Below, piece after piece: positions 16,384 to 25,556 of a DNA stretch of 64,000 nucleotides. Below the pieces are notes generated by a model, which did not search any database, was not told the DNA's origin, and saw only the letters and a list, made by a program, of their open reading frames with translations. A program made the position numbers and the translations under genes. Positions within the stretch are counted from its first letter, which is position 1. Every line of letters starts with the position of its first letter. The stretch spans positions 1-64,000 of the forward strand of contig CASFSS010000018.1 of the NCBI GenBank assembly GCA_949297445.1. The letters are read 5' to 3'. The stretch is from an uncultured bacterium (GTDB lineage Bacteria > Bacillota_I > Bacilli_A > RFN20 > CAG-826).

Positions 16384-17250
16384 TTATTTTTGTTTTGGCT
16401 CTATTTCCTTCCAAACTTTATGCATATTTGGATCAACGAAATATCGATATTTATCTGTCGAATAGCGACTATCAACCTTTGGTATCATGTAATCTTCTCC
16501 ATAAGAGCTCACTAACATATCGTTATAATCAATAGGAATCGGGAAATATCCTGTAACAAATTTTGCATATCGAACTTCAGCGAATGAACTAACATTAAAT
16601 ATTTTTTTATCAATTGGTCGACTAGAAAACATTTGACGCACTCGGTCATTGCAGCGTTCGCCATACTTTTCAGAATAAAAATCTATTTTTTTATTAATGT
16701 AACGTAAACTCACCGGCAAGAAAACGAATTTTAAACCAATTAAAGCAAGCTTTTTTATAAAAGTTTGGTCTTTAATCAATCTAGTTTTTACATACACAAT
16801 AAAATTGTACTTTTCCATTTTTTTGCGGAGTTTTTCAAATGTTTTTTGATCCGATGGAGTGTAATCTAAAACAAATATGTCAATGTGAACATGGTGGTTG
16901 TATTTTTTAGATAAAAGAAAACTGCTATAAACACCATTGACAATAATGCGAATAAAAGGATGAATGCAATTTTTGTCTTTTTGATAATATTCAGCAGTTA
17001 ATAGACCATTGCTATATTGCTCGATTTCATCAATAAATTCATAAAGTTTATTAAACTCTTCGCGCAAAACAACAGTATCTACGTCATCGTCCCAAGGAAT
17101 AAAACCTTTTTCGCGGATAGCGCCAAGCAAAGTGCCAAAAGCCAAAAAATATTTCACATTATGCTCTTTCATAAAATTGTCAAAAATGATCATAGCTTTG
17201 AACATAATTTGTTGTAATTCTACTAAGGTAATTTCTTCTTTATCCTTCAT
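16384..17250 (-). CDS. LicD-family phosphotransferase
   Basis: LicD proteins transfer a phospho-substituent (phosphocholine in pneumococcus, other phospho-alditols elsewhere) from a CDP-linked donor onto a cell-surface glycan. The 288-residue sequence has the family core AFGTLLGAIREKGFIPWDDDVD, with the metal-binding WDDDVD at 53-58. No licA, licB or licC choline genes are nearby. A cytidylyltransferase fusion lies at 24000-25448 in the same-strand run and could supply the CDP donor. The ribosome site GAGGTT is 11 bases upstream. The transferred group is unknown. Confidence 0.88.
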   Translation of the reverse strand: MKDKEEITLVELQQIMFKAMIIFDNFMKEHNVKYFLAFGTLLGAIREKGFIPWDDDVDTVVLREEFNKLYEFIDEIEQYSNGLLTAEYYQKDKNCIHPFIRIIVNGVYSSFLLSKKYNHHVHIDIFVLDYTPSDQKTFEKLRKKMEKYNFIVYVKTRLIKDQTFIKKLALIGLKFVFLPVSLRYINKKIDFYSEKYGERCNDRVRQMFSSRPIDKKIFNVSSFAEVRYAKFVTGYFPIPIDYNDMLVSSYGEDYMIPKVDSRYSTDKYRYFVDPNMHKVWKEIEPKQK

Positions 17251-17269
17251 ATCAACACAACCTCATAAA

Positions 17270-18517
17270 CTAAATTTGTACTGATTCCTTTTTATAAAAT
17301 GGAATATTATTTGCAAAAGAGATAGCAAAAATTTGCCCATCATTTTCATTAGCAATTCCCATCATGCATGCCAAAATAATGTAATCTATTTTAATAGTAT
17401 AGTTAGAATAGAAAAATTGAATAAGAAATATTGCCATTGCAAACATGAGAAGCAATTTTCGCTCCAATCCTTTTTTGCTTAATACTTTTAAAGCAGGAAC
17501 AAAGATAAACAATTGAAATATAACAACTTCTAAAAAACCATAGTTAAACCATAATTCAATGATGTTGTCATGCGCAAAATGGCCGGAAAAAGAATAGTTG
17601 CCGAAACTAAATACCCCACCATATCCAAAAAATGGTCGTTTCAAAGAAAATTCTATTCCTTCCAAAAACAAAAATAGGCGCGGCTCATACGAACTAACAA
17701 TATCAAGAGAAAAAATGGCGGCAAAAGAATTCAAAAAACGCTCCCTTATATTTTCAAATGGCGGCAAAAATAATATACAAACAAAACATAATATCGCCAC
17801 GACAGAAATTAAAAGAGACCACTTTAATTTTTCGCGACCAAAAAATAAGAAAATTGCCAAAATCACTATAAATAACGATATCAATAAAGCGCTTCTACTA
17901 CCGGTTATAGAAATTAAAATAAAAGCAATCAATGCAAATAAAAGATTCCACAAACGCCTTTTTAAAAGACCGGCATAAATGTAATAACAAAAGAAATATA
18001 AAAAAACATATCCTACGACATTTAAATCGCCAAAATCTGATCCGATGCGTTCACCATTAAGCAATAAAATATCATCGAAATAGTAGGCAATGAAATAAAA
18101 TAAAAAACAAGCACCTGCTAATCCGAATATATGCAATAAAATATCGCGATATTCTTTGTGACGAAAAATTTGATAAAAAATGAAACAAGTCGCGCTTAAA
18201 AAGAAGACTGTTGTATCAAAATATACGACTCCATTAATAAGGCTACTAGCAAATATAATTACATTGAAAACTACGAGGAGAATGAAAAAGTAATCGACAA
18301 CAATTTTTTTATATAAAAACGCCCAAACCAATATTAATACGCCAGCTATAACATATAGAACTGTGTTAATCAAATTCCAAGGATATATGTAATTAAGCGC
18401 CGCCGTTACAAAAAATAAGAAAAACATGCTGACAAAAATCGCCACTTCAATAGTGACTTGTAATTTGGATTTGCCGAATGTAAAAGTGCAATACAAATTT
18501 TTAAGCATTGCTTTCAT
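17270..18517 (-). CDS. Wzy/O-antigen-ligase-like polysaccharide polymerase
   Basis: A 415-residue integral membrane protein with about ten to twelve hydrophobic helices. The ligase/polymerase signature is in the second half: an ITGSRSALL helix, a long loop with RLFLFLEGIEF...FFGYGGVFSFG, and AHDNIIELWFNYGFLE. This matches Wzy_C-type proteins, which join lipid-linked repeat units outside the membrane. It lies with Wzx, LicD and glycosyltransferases, so polymerase is preferred over ligase. Its 5' end overlaps the 3' end of the upstream gene by 17 bases, so they are cotranscribed. Confidence 0.8.
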   Translation of the reverse strand: MKAMLKNLYCTFTFGKSKLQVTIEVAIFVSMFFLFFVTAALNYIYPWNLINTVLYVIAGVLILVWAFLYKKIVVDYFFILLVVFNVIIFASSLINGVVYFDTTVFFLSATCFIFYQIFRHKEYRDILLHIFGLAGACFLFYFIAYYFDDILLLNGERIGSDFGDLNVVGYVFLYFFCYYIYAGLLKRRLWNLLFALIAFILISITGSRSALLISLFIVILAIFLFFGREKLKWSLLISVVAILCFVCILFLPPFENIRERFLNSFAAIFSLDIVSSYEPRLFLFLEGIEFSLKRPFFGYGGVFSFGNYSFSGHFAHDNIIELWFNYGFLEVVIFQLFIFVPALKVLSKKGLERKLLLMFAMAIFLIQFFYSNYTIKIDYIILACMMGIANENDGQIFAISFANNIPFYKKESVQI

Positions 18518-20255
18518 TTCTTTCGGCCCCCTTTATTTTGTTGTCTTTAAACCAACCAACAATAGGTACAATCGTAATTAGTAATAAAAATGTAATAATT
18601 GCTGTGGCAAACGATGCGAGACCACCAAATGAATTCACTAGCAAAAATGAACTCATACTATATAACAAAATACTTTGTGTGATATGAATTGTTAATGAAA
18701 CTAAAGCATATGGCGCAAAAACAAATAACGCCGCAATAAGTAGAAAAACATACAGTTTTGTGCCCTTATAAAGCGGATATATAGCATAAAAAATCAAAAC
18801 AAAACTTGCTATTGAAAATATAATAGCAAAAGTCATTAAAGCTATTTTCCCAGAAAGATTGTCACTTGGATAAAATAGTTGCTTAGTGTACAAATCGCTC
18901 AACAAGGTGAATTCCCTAACTTCCTCTAAGGCGCCATCAAGCAAGCGATAACCGATAAATTGATCGCCATCAGAAAAATAGGGAATAATTGAACTTTCCA
19001 ATAGCGACTGCGTATTAATATAGCTAGATGAAGGATCGAAACAAATTTTCGCGTAAAGATAATTGGAAATATAACTTAAATTTAGATATGCAAAATCGCC
19101 AAAAAAACTTTTTAATATAGGCGTATGTCCATAATCATCAACTAGAAAATTAGCAATCGAATAATCAAATTCATATTCGCCAATTTTCAATGTTACATGT
19201 TGATCAGGATTAGCAATATAATTTTCTAGTGTTTCGCCTTCTTCCATCACGTCTTCAAGAACCCATGTCGGTAAAAATAAACTTTTGCGATCATTATCAA
19301 GATAATCGTTTTCAATATGAAAAACGCGCTTAAGAGCAATTTTATTAAAGACATTATAAAGTATCGAATCTGGTTCAGAATTAAATGCGCAATATCCTAA
19401 ATCAGTTCCTGATGATATTAACTTAATGTCTTTTGTTTTTCCATTAGCAAAGGTGATTGTTATGTCGGAGAAGTCTCGCGCAAAAGCCTCAATATATAGC
19501 GGAACATATTTAGTGTCGCGAAATTCACTATACGAAACATAATAATAAGGTGTAAATGAATTATAGCCATATGCTTTAGACATAATTGCATTAGCGCCAT
19601 TGTCTCCTAAAATTTCAAGCGAATCTTTTTTAACATATTCACAGTGTGAATATTGTTGATCACTGTTATAAGACATTTTGCCTATATATTGGTAAGTGGA
19701 ATCTATTTGCGTTTCCACATTCAAGGCACCATATCCATAAAATAAGGAAGATGCAAAAATCCCTAAAACCATTGTTACTATAAACAAAAAGATGGTTTTT
19801 CTTTTAAAAATTTTAAATTGCGGATTTTTGGCTGAAGCTAATTCAAATTTTAAAGAACGATTTTTTATTTTTTCTTTTTGGCCAACAAACGCTTCATTGA
19901 GATTCGCTATATACGAATCATAGACAACATCATTATTTTTAGAAAATAAAATTATTGGCGTGCCAAATTCGTTATGAAAACATTCTAAATATTCCTTTGT
20001 GCTAAATAGTTCACTATCATCTAACACAAAAATTATTTTTTTGGTAAAATCCAAGCTTTTTGAATAAATGAAATTATATTTAAATTTATTTTTTTTATTG
20101 AACCATTTTTTACTATCCGAAGTTTTGATTAACAAAACATGCTTTTTATAAATTTTGCTAGTTTCCGTCAAAAGTTGATTAAACAATTCAAAATCTGCTG
20201 CATAATATACACATTTGTTTAATAAAATTTGTTTATTATTAATCGTTATCAACAT
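18501..20255 (-). CDS. unknown membrane protein, possible degenerate ABC-ATPase/FtsX-like permease fusion
   Basis: I do not recognise the family. Starting at the ATG at 20255 (a TTG at 20312 would overlap the upstream gene), the product has 584 residues. Residues 1-150 are soluble. A membrane helix follows at about 170-190, then an extracytoplasmic region of about 290 residues, then three to four C-terminal helices. The N-terminal KKIIFVLDDSELFSTKEYLECF resembles a Walker B/D-loop region, and the helix-large loop-helices plan resembles FtsX/MacB permeases, but no Walker A is present. Compare the protein at 29565-30776. It sits between the Wzy-like gene and a glycosyltransferase in one operon. 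Confidence 0.6.
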   Translation of the reverse strand: MLITINNKQILLNKCVYYAADFELFNQLLTETSKIYKKHVLLIKTSDSKKWFNKKNKFKYNFIYSKSLDFTKKIIFVLDDSELFSTKEYLECFHNEFGTPIILFSKNNDVVYDSYIANLNEAFVGQKEKIKNRSLKFELASAKNPQFKIFKRKTIFLFIVTMVLGIFASSLFYGYGALNVETQIDSTYQYIGKMSYNSDQQYSHCEYVKKDSLEILGDNGANAIMSKAYGYNSFTPYYYVSYSEFRDTKYVPLYIEAFARDFSDITITFANGKTKDIKLISSGTDLGYCAFNSEPDSILYNVFNKIALKRVFHIENDYLDNDRKSLFLPTWVLEDVMEEGETLENYIANPDQHVTLKIGEYEFDYSIANFLVDDYGHTPILKSFFGDFAYLNLSYISNYLYAKICFDPSSSYINTQSLLESSIIPYFSDGDQFIGYRLLDGALEEVREFTLLSDLYTKQLFYPSDNLSGKIALMTFAIIFSIASFVLIFYAIYPLYKGTKLYVFLLIAALFVFAPYALVSLTIHITQSILLYSMSSFLLVNSFGGLASFATAIITFLLLITIVPIVGWFKDNKIKGAERNESNA

Positions 20256-20259
20256 GCTT

Positions 20260-21354
20260 TTATTTCTTATTTTCCAAAAATAATTTGATATATGCTTCAG
20301 CGGTAAAATCAATTGAATATTTCTTTGAAGAAGTTACGGCATTATCGGCAATGTTTTGATATGAAGAAGGATTGTTGATAATGTCATCGATTAATTTCAC
20401 ATAATTATCAACGCTATCATTTGCCACCAAAAAACCATTTTTACCATCATCGATAATTGTCCGATTACCAACGCAATCGCTTGCCACCATTACACATCCC
20501 GAAGATAAAGCTTCAATAATAGCAATAGACTTCATTTCCCAAACAGAGCATAAAAAAGATATTTTTGCATTGGATAAAATTTTTGGAATTTCACTATTAG
20601 GCAATGAATCCTTTATTAAAACATTTTGGGTCAGATTCTTATCTTTAACTAGTTCTTTGATAGTTTCTTTTAATGGACCTACACCATATAAATAAGCTCG
20701 AAAATTCTCGTTTTTACGCACAATTTTTTCAAAAATTTCAACAGCCAACTTATGGTTTTTTTGTTCGGTAAAACGAGCAAACATGACTAAGTCGGTCGTT
20801 CGTTTTGTTAAAGGAATGGTTGATTCAAAGCGTGAACAATCTATTCCGTTTTCTACTAGCGGAACATAATCCAATCCATAATATTTTTTTACGTTATCAT
20901 CATCAATAATGTTAACCGGAATAGCGTATTTATTTCGAAAAATATATTTCATCAATAAATCCGAAATTTTGCCACCTTCTAAGCCTGGTAAAGTATGAAT
21001 AGTATGAAGCACTGTGATTTTTTTATACAATTGCTTTTTTCTTATTGCTAAAAATGTTGTAATAAGAGCATTATTTTCTGTATGAATAAAACGAACATCA
21101 TTTTTAATAATAAATTCGCGTAGCAATTTAGCGCAATTAATATCGACTCCTCTTTTTTTATGAAAAAAAGACACATTAATGCCATTATTTTTTAATGTAC
21201 TTAAAAACGAATCGTTCGCTTCGTCATATAAAACGGCCACGTGCAAATTTACTTTTTTATTTAACGCCACACTTAAATTGACAGCAAACGTTTCGGCACC
21301 GCCAATTGGTTTTAGTGAGCTAATCACTTCTAATATAGTAATTTTCTTATCCAT
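20260..21354 (-). CDS. GT4-type glycosyltransferase
   Basis: A 364-residue GT-B retaining glycosyltransferase. The N-terminal SLKPIGGAETFAVNLSVAL loop is typical of GT4. The donor-binding half has RFTEQKNHKLAVEIF and the E-x7-E element around AIIEALSSGCVMVASDCVGN. It acts at the cytosolic face on a lipid-linked acceptor; donor and acceptor are unknown. AAGGT lies 10 bases before the ATG. It ends 4 bases before the next gene in the minus-strand run. Confidence 0.88.
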   Translation of the reverse strand: MDKKITILEVISSLKPIGGAETFAVNLSVALNKKVNLHVAVLYDEANDSFLSTLKNNGINVSFFHKKRGVDINCAKLLREFIIKNDVRFIHTENNALITTFLAIRKKQLYKKITVLHTIHTLPGLEGGKISDLLMKYIFRNKYAIPVNIIDDDNVKKYYGLDYVPLVENGIDCSRFESTIPLTKRTTDLVMFARFTEQKNHKLAVEIFEKIVRKNENFRAYLYGVGPLKETIKELVKDKNLTQNVLIKDSLPNSEIPKILSNAKISFLCSVWEMKSIAIIEALSSGCVMVASDCVGNRTIIDDGKNGFLVANDSVDNYVKLIDDIINNPSSYQNIADNAVTSSKKYSIDFTAEAYIKLFLENKK

Positions 21355-21449
21355 TATTTTTTGACCTTGTGAAATAATTATAAATATAAATTAATAATAA
21401 ATGTATCATTTTTATTATTAAAGATAGTTTAATATAAAAAATAATGCGT

Positions 21450-22499
21450 TTAATTAAAATAAATATTGGTTATTAAAAATTCGACAAAAACGTCCTCACT
21501 ATACTTTTTTGCTTCATTAAAAGAAGCAAATCTTTTTTCAGAAAGTTCGTTTTTGTGATTATAAATATATTTTAGTTTAGCGACAAAATCATCATAATTT
21601 CCTTGTTCGAAAAAGAATGAATTTTTTTCGCTCATCAGCACAAAATAACTGGGATATTTTGAACTAAGGGTTGGCACGCCAGCAATAAACATATCAACAA
21701 TAGATCCCGGCGCACATTCTTGTAAAAATTTAGTAGGAAATAGATGCAAATCATACTCGCGAATTTTAAAATATCCTTCTTTACTTCGCGCATTTATAGA
21801 TGTCCCGACAAAATTAATATCTTGTCTATCCTTACTATGTTGCATAATTTCTTCTTTTACTTGCTCAACGCTCTCGCTTTTCCCGAAATCGCCAGAAACA
21901 TCTAAAACAAAACACAATTTATTTGTCTCATCATTAATTTGTTCAATAGCGTGAATCGCATCAAGAACACCTTTTTCCTCAATAATGCGCGAGAAAAATA
22001 AACATTTTAACGGAGAATCGTCATCATATTTTTTTGGTAAAAAAGGAATGTCTAAATTCGGCTTAACGGACGGAAAAATTAAGATGTTAACCTTTTGAGC
22101 ATAAGGACGCATCTGTTCTTCAACAAAAGGCGATTCAACAATTAAATTAGCAATTGTATTGTAATTTTTAAAATTTATTTTTTTGTCTTCAAAACCTATA
22201 TAACCGTTTCCAATTATATAAAATTGGATAGGTATTTTTTTATTGAACAAGCGGATTAAATTCAAGGCAATTGTTCCACCAATTATGCATTTAGAAATAA
22301 ATACATCGTCACATTTTGAAAACAATAAATGCCAAATCATTTTTATAGTTTGAAGATATTTGTTTTTCGTGTAATCAATTATAATTAATTTTCTATTTGC
22401 TTTTTCTAAAGCACTCTTAATGACAACGGATTTATTTCTTTCGCCATCCCACATTTTATTCTTTGATGGCTGCGACGATATAAAAAGGGTTTTATGCAT
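21450..22499 (-). CDS. glycosyltransferase, GT-B fold (GT4-like)
   Basis: A 349-residue protein with a divergent N-terminal half and a recognisable GT4 donor half: LFFSRIIEEKGVLDAIHAI, LHLFPTKFLQECAPGSIVDMFIAGVPTLSS, which contains the acidic-loop region. The N-terminal MHKTLFISSQPS...WDGERNKS is unusual for the family. It is preceded by its own promoter with almost no leader (22508-22534). Substrate unknown. Its product probably adds one sugar of the Wzx-exported repeat unit. Confidence 0.78.
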   Translation of the reverse strand: MHKTLFISSQPSKNKMWDGERNKSVVIKSALEKANRKLIIIDYTKNKYLQTIKMIWHLLFSKCDDVFISKCIIGGTIALNLIRLFNKKIPIQFYIIGNGYIGFEDKKINFKNYNTIANLIVESPFVEEQMRPYAQKVNILIFPSVKPNLDIPFLPKKYDDDSPLKCLFFSRIIEEKGVLDAIHAIEQINDETNKLCFVLDVSGDFGKSESVEQVKEEIMQHSKDRQDINFVGTSINARSKEGYFKIREYDLHLFPTKFLQECAPGSIVDMFIAGVPTLSSKYPSYFVLMSEKNSFFFEQGNYDDFVAKLKYIYNHKNELSEKRFASFNEAKKYSEDVFVEFLITNIYFN

Positions 22500-22507
22500 G
22501 ACTTAAA

Positions 22508-22534
22508 ATTATCATATGAAATAAGGCATGTCAA
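22508..22534 (-). promoter_or_regulatory. promoter abutting the start codon of the glycosyltransferase at 22499
   Basis: Minus strand TTGACA (22529-22534), 15 bases, GATAAT (22508-22513). Only eight bases separate the -10 from the ATG, and no Shine-Dalgarno motif is present, so the transcript would be leaderless. The 15-base spacer is short, which lowers confidence. Confidence 0.5.
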
Positions 22535-22560
22535 CGAAGCAGTATAATCTATAATGATTA

Positions 22561-23997
22561 TTAATTATCAACACGCATTAATTTTTTGAAATCTTTGGGA
22601 TGTAAACCAATGACGAAGTTCAAACAAATTAAAGCTACACCCACTATCGCTGAAATCGAAAACCAGAGCCAGTAATTTTGAATATATTGCAAAAAGAAGA
22701 TTGCAGCAAAATTAACCGCAAACACAACAAACATTCCTAAAAATGTTTTGAAATTTAAAGGCATTCGCTTAAAAATAACCCAAACTTCAATGTACTTCAC
22801 TATATTAACAATTGTTGTTGATAATAAAAGAGCAACGCAAAGACCATAGACAACATCATATGAAAATGCAAAACAAAAAACAACAAATGTCCCAATATTA
22901 ATTATTCCATTAATGAGTTCTATTTTTTCTTTGCCGGTCATCGACAACATTGTGCCGGTAGGGCCAGAGAGTTCTGACATTGCGTGCCGTAAGGCCAAAA
23001 TGACAATAATCATTGGATAAAGCGTGTATGATTCGCCAAAAAACAGCAAAAAATTCTCACCTTGTGTGAAAAGAAAAATGTAGAAGGGAATACAAACATA
23101 CAAGCAAACTCTTGTGCTCATTCGATAAACATCAATAAGTCCGTCGAGATTATTTTCACGCTTTAATTTTGCAAAAACAGGTTGAATCAACTTTGTAACG
23201 ACACCAGTAATTACAGTCAAAAGATTTAAAATTGTCAATGATATGGAAATAATGCCTAACACAGATGAATCATTAAAAAAAGCACCTTGAAAAACTTTGG
23301 TTAATTCTGTTGTTAAAGAATAAGTAATAGTTACGCCAAAGAAAAAAGTAATACTAATGTATTCTTTCTTGGTCAATGTAAAAGAAAACCTTTTAAAATA
23401 CCGCTTAATTAAATAAACGGCAATTAGACCATAGACAAGTAAATAATAAGCTAAATAATTGTCGCTAAATTGTTGTAAAGTTCCCATCCATAAGAAAACA
23501 ATCGTCAACAAAAAAATAACAAATTTCGGAATAATATTTTCAATAATAATGGAATCGTAATATTTTCCAACACCTTGAAAATATGATGATCCCAACGTGT
23601 TTATGGCCATTACCAAAGCAACCAAAATTATAAAAATTGTAGTAGATAAATCACCTTTTATATCAGTTGTATAGTTATATAAAATGTAAAAAAGTATCGG
23701 AGCAACATAGGCAACAATTAGGAAAAAAATAGTAAAAACTTTATTCATTAACTCGCCGTTATGAATAGGATTTTTAGCCTCACGCACAACGAACCAACTC
23801 AAGCCAAAAACGAAGAAAGAAGAAAACGTTGTAGCGATAGAAACCAAGTATTGCAAATCACCAAACACCGCAGAACCTAAATATTTCGCCAAAACGTAAT
23901 TGAATCCAAACCCAAAAGCAGCACTCAATATAGAAAGAATAAACGGCAAAATATTTTTTGCTTTTTTTAATTTTTGCAATTTCGCAGGTGTCTTCAT
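22561..23997 (-). CDS. Wzx-type lipid-linked oligosaccharide flippase
   Basis: A 478-residue integral membrane protein of the MOP/polysaccharide-export superfamily with about 14 predicted helices. The N-terminal FGFGFNYVLAKYLGSAVFGDLQYLVSI resembles the Wzx/RfbX start, and the LSGPTGTMLSMTGKEK loop is family-typical. It would move undecaprenyl-linked repeat units across the membrane for the Wzy-like polymerase at 17270-18517. It starts 2 bases after the AsnB-cytidylyltransferase fusion gene, so they are cotranscribed. Confidence 0.88.
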   Translation of the reverse strand: MKTPAKLQKLKKAKNILPFILSILSAAFGFGFNYVLAKYLGSAVFGDLQYLVSIATTFSSFFVFGLSWFVVREAKNPIHNGELMNKVFTIFFLIVAYVAPILFYILYNYTTDIKGDLSTTIFIILVALVMAINTLGSSYFQGVGKYYDSIIIENIIPKFVIFLLTIVFLWMGTLQQFSDNYLAYYLLVYGLIAVYLIKRYFKRFSFTLTKKEYISITFFFGVTITYSLTTELTKVFQGAFFNDSSVLGIISISLTILNLLTVITGVVTKLIQPVFAKLKRENNLDGLIDVYRMSTRVCLYVCIPFYIFLFTQGENFLLFFGESYTLYPMIIVILALRHAMSELSGPTGTMLSMTGKEKIELINGIINIGTFVVFCFAFSYDVVYGLCVALLLSTTIVNIVKYIEVWVIFKRMPLNFKTFLGMFVVFAVNFAAIFFLQYIQNYWLWFSISAIVGVALICLNFVIGLHPKDFKKLMRVDN

Positions 23998-23999
23998 TT

Positions 24000-25448
24000 T
24001 TACTTATGTTTTATTTCGTTTACTAATTTTGTTGACGATATACGATTTGTATATGGCAAATAAACGACATCAACCCCGATGGTCGCTAAATCTTCTTCAT
24101 ATTTATTCCATTTTTCGGTGCCTTTCCAATCGTCGCCGACGACAATTGCGTTCGCGCCATATTTTTTACATGCTTTAACTTTGTCCATATCTTCTTGAAC
24201 AACTGCTTTCCAAACAAACGGCAAGGCGCGGACAATCCTTATTCTATCTTCAAAACAAATAATAGATTGTTTTCCTTTATAACTAACTAAATCATCGGAT
24301 GTAACGCCAACAACTAATTTGTTGCACATCTTACTAGCGCGTTTAATTACATTAAGATGGCCAATATGAAACATATCGTAAACGCCGGTAGTGTAAATGG
24401 TGTCATATTTATTAAAACATTTATTTTTGTATAAATACAAAAAATGATCAATGGAATATACAATCCATCTTTGCTCATCGGTCGAACAAAGTTCATAAGC
24501 GTTCTCTTTAAACTCAACATTTTTAATTGGACCATATAATTTATTCCAAATTTTTAACGGACGTGGAAGAGGATACTTTCTTGGCACAAATAATTCACCG
24601 ACACGATGTTTAAATAAAGTGCGCAAAAAATATTTTTCTTCTCCGTTACGAATTCTTTCATAATCTAATTCAAATTTAACATTTAAATATTCATAAGGAG
24701 CTAAATAGTTGATATTTGCTAGTTTAAAAGCATTGGAAAAATATTTAATTGTCGATTCGCCATATAGTCCTGATAAAAACCGATTAGTTTCAAAAAAATC
24801 TTTGCCACAATATTCTTTATAATAATCAGCCGACTGCTCAGGATTTTTTAAAACCAAAGAAGGCTCCACAAAGGTAAATCGTTTAATGAATTCTTCATTA
24901 GTCCATTTGCGAGACATTAAATTAAAAAGTCCACCAAACGCACAATCGGCGCCCGAACCAGTTATTAAATTTTCTAATCCAAAATCTAATGCTCTAAGAG
25001 CCATTTTATATAAACCGATTTCAATGGAAGAAAGCGGTTCACCTTTTTGAAGCATTAAATCGTCTTGAAAGTCTAAAACATCTTGGAAAGTGACGGGAAC
25101 TTCTACTAAACGAAGGCCAAATTTTTCAGCATAAATTTTTGCTTGTTTTACCTCGTCGACACCAACTGTTTCAGGATATTTTAAAGTAAAAGCAATCGTT
25201 CCTTTTGGGCAATAAGAAGATAGTAAAGCGGAATCGATACCACCACTTAAACATATACCTGTCTTACTAAAATCAATTTTTGAAAAATATTCTTTCAAAT
25301 ATTTGTCTAAATCTTCTTCACAAGATATGTCAGTCTTTTTTGTTGTATCAATTAATAAATCAATTTTAGAATCAAAGGGCGTTGTGTCGCGCGGTAAATC
25401 TCTATACACCAAAAATGTGGATATACATTTGTTAATCGAATCATTCAT
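24000..25448 (-). CDS. fusion of asparagine-synthetase-like ligase and TagD-like cytidylyltransferase
   Basis: A 482-residue two-enzyme protein. Residues about 1-300 match the synthetase domain of AsnB: an AsnB-like lead-in (TFLVYRDLPRDTTPFD), the PP-loop SGGIDS at 68-73, and TGSGADCAFGG near 160-171. The N-terminal glutaminase domain is absent. Residues 348-482 are a glycerol-3-phosphate cytidylyltransferase-type domain with HIGH-like H361-I-G-H364, VVGDDWKGTEKW, and RISSTKL near 469-475. Both active sites look intact. A strong GAAGGAG (25456-25462) sets the start. With Wzx directly downstream and LicD in the run, I infer synthesis of an amidated or amide-linked CDP-activated substituent for the glycan. 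The substrate is unknown. Confidence 0.85.
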   Translation of the reverse strand: MNDSINKCISTFLVYRDLPRDTTPFDSKIDLLIDTTKKTDISCEEDLDKYLKEYFSKIDFSKTGICLSGGIDSALLSSYCPKGTIAFTLKYPETVGVDEVKQAKIYAEKFGLRLVEVPVTFQDVLDFQDDLMLQKGEPLSSIEIGLYKMALRALDFGLENLITGSGADCAFGGLFNLMSRKWTNEEFIKRFTFVEPSLVLKNPEQSADYYKEYCGKDFFETNRFLSGLYGESTIKYFSNAFKLANINYLAPYEYLNVKFELDYERIRNGEEKYFLRTLFKHRVGELFVPRKYPLPRPLKIWNKLYGPIKNVEFKENAYELCSTDEQRWIVYSIDHFLYLYKNKCFNKYDTIYTTGVYDMFHIGHLNVIKRASKMCNKLVVGVTSDDLVSYKGKQSIICFEDRIRIVRALPFVWKAVVQEDMDKVKACKKYGANAIVVGDDWKGTEKWNKYEEDLATIGVDVVYLPYTNRISSTKLVNEIKHK

Positions 25449-25495
25449 AATTGCACTCCTTCATGCCCATAAGCACAAAAAATAATAATCTTTTT

Positions 25496-25526
25496 ATAAA
25501 AAAAATCAACAGCGTAATGCGCTGTT
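25496..25526 (-). terminator. Rho-independent terminator after the GT2 gene
   Basis: On the minus strand AACAGCG, loop CATTA, CGCTGTT (25508-25526), followed by GATTTTTTTT. It separates the GT2 gene from the AsnB-fusion/Wzx genes. Confidence 0.85.
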
Positions 25527-25556
25527 TAACATCGCTGAAATAGATGTGAAATTTAT

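Noticed and set aside
22561-23997. MATE drug exporter identity for the flippase
   Set aside because: The sequence is of the Wzx/polysaccharide-export branch and the gene lies beside glycan-assembly genes; the true MATE protein is at 28026.
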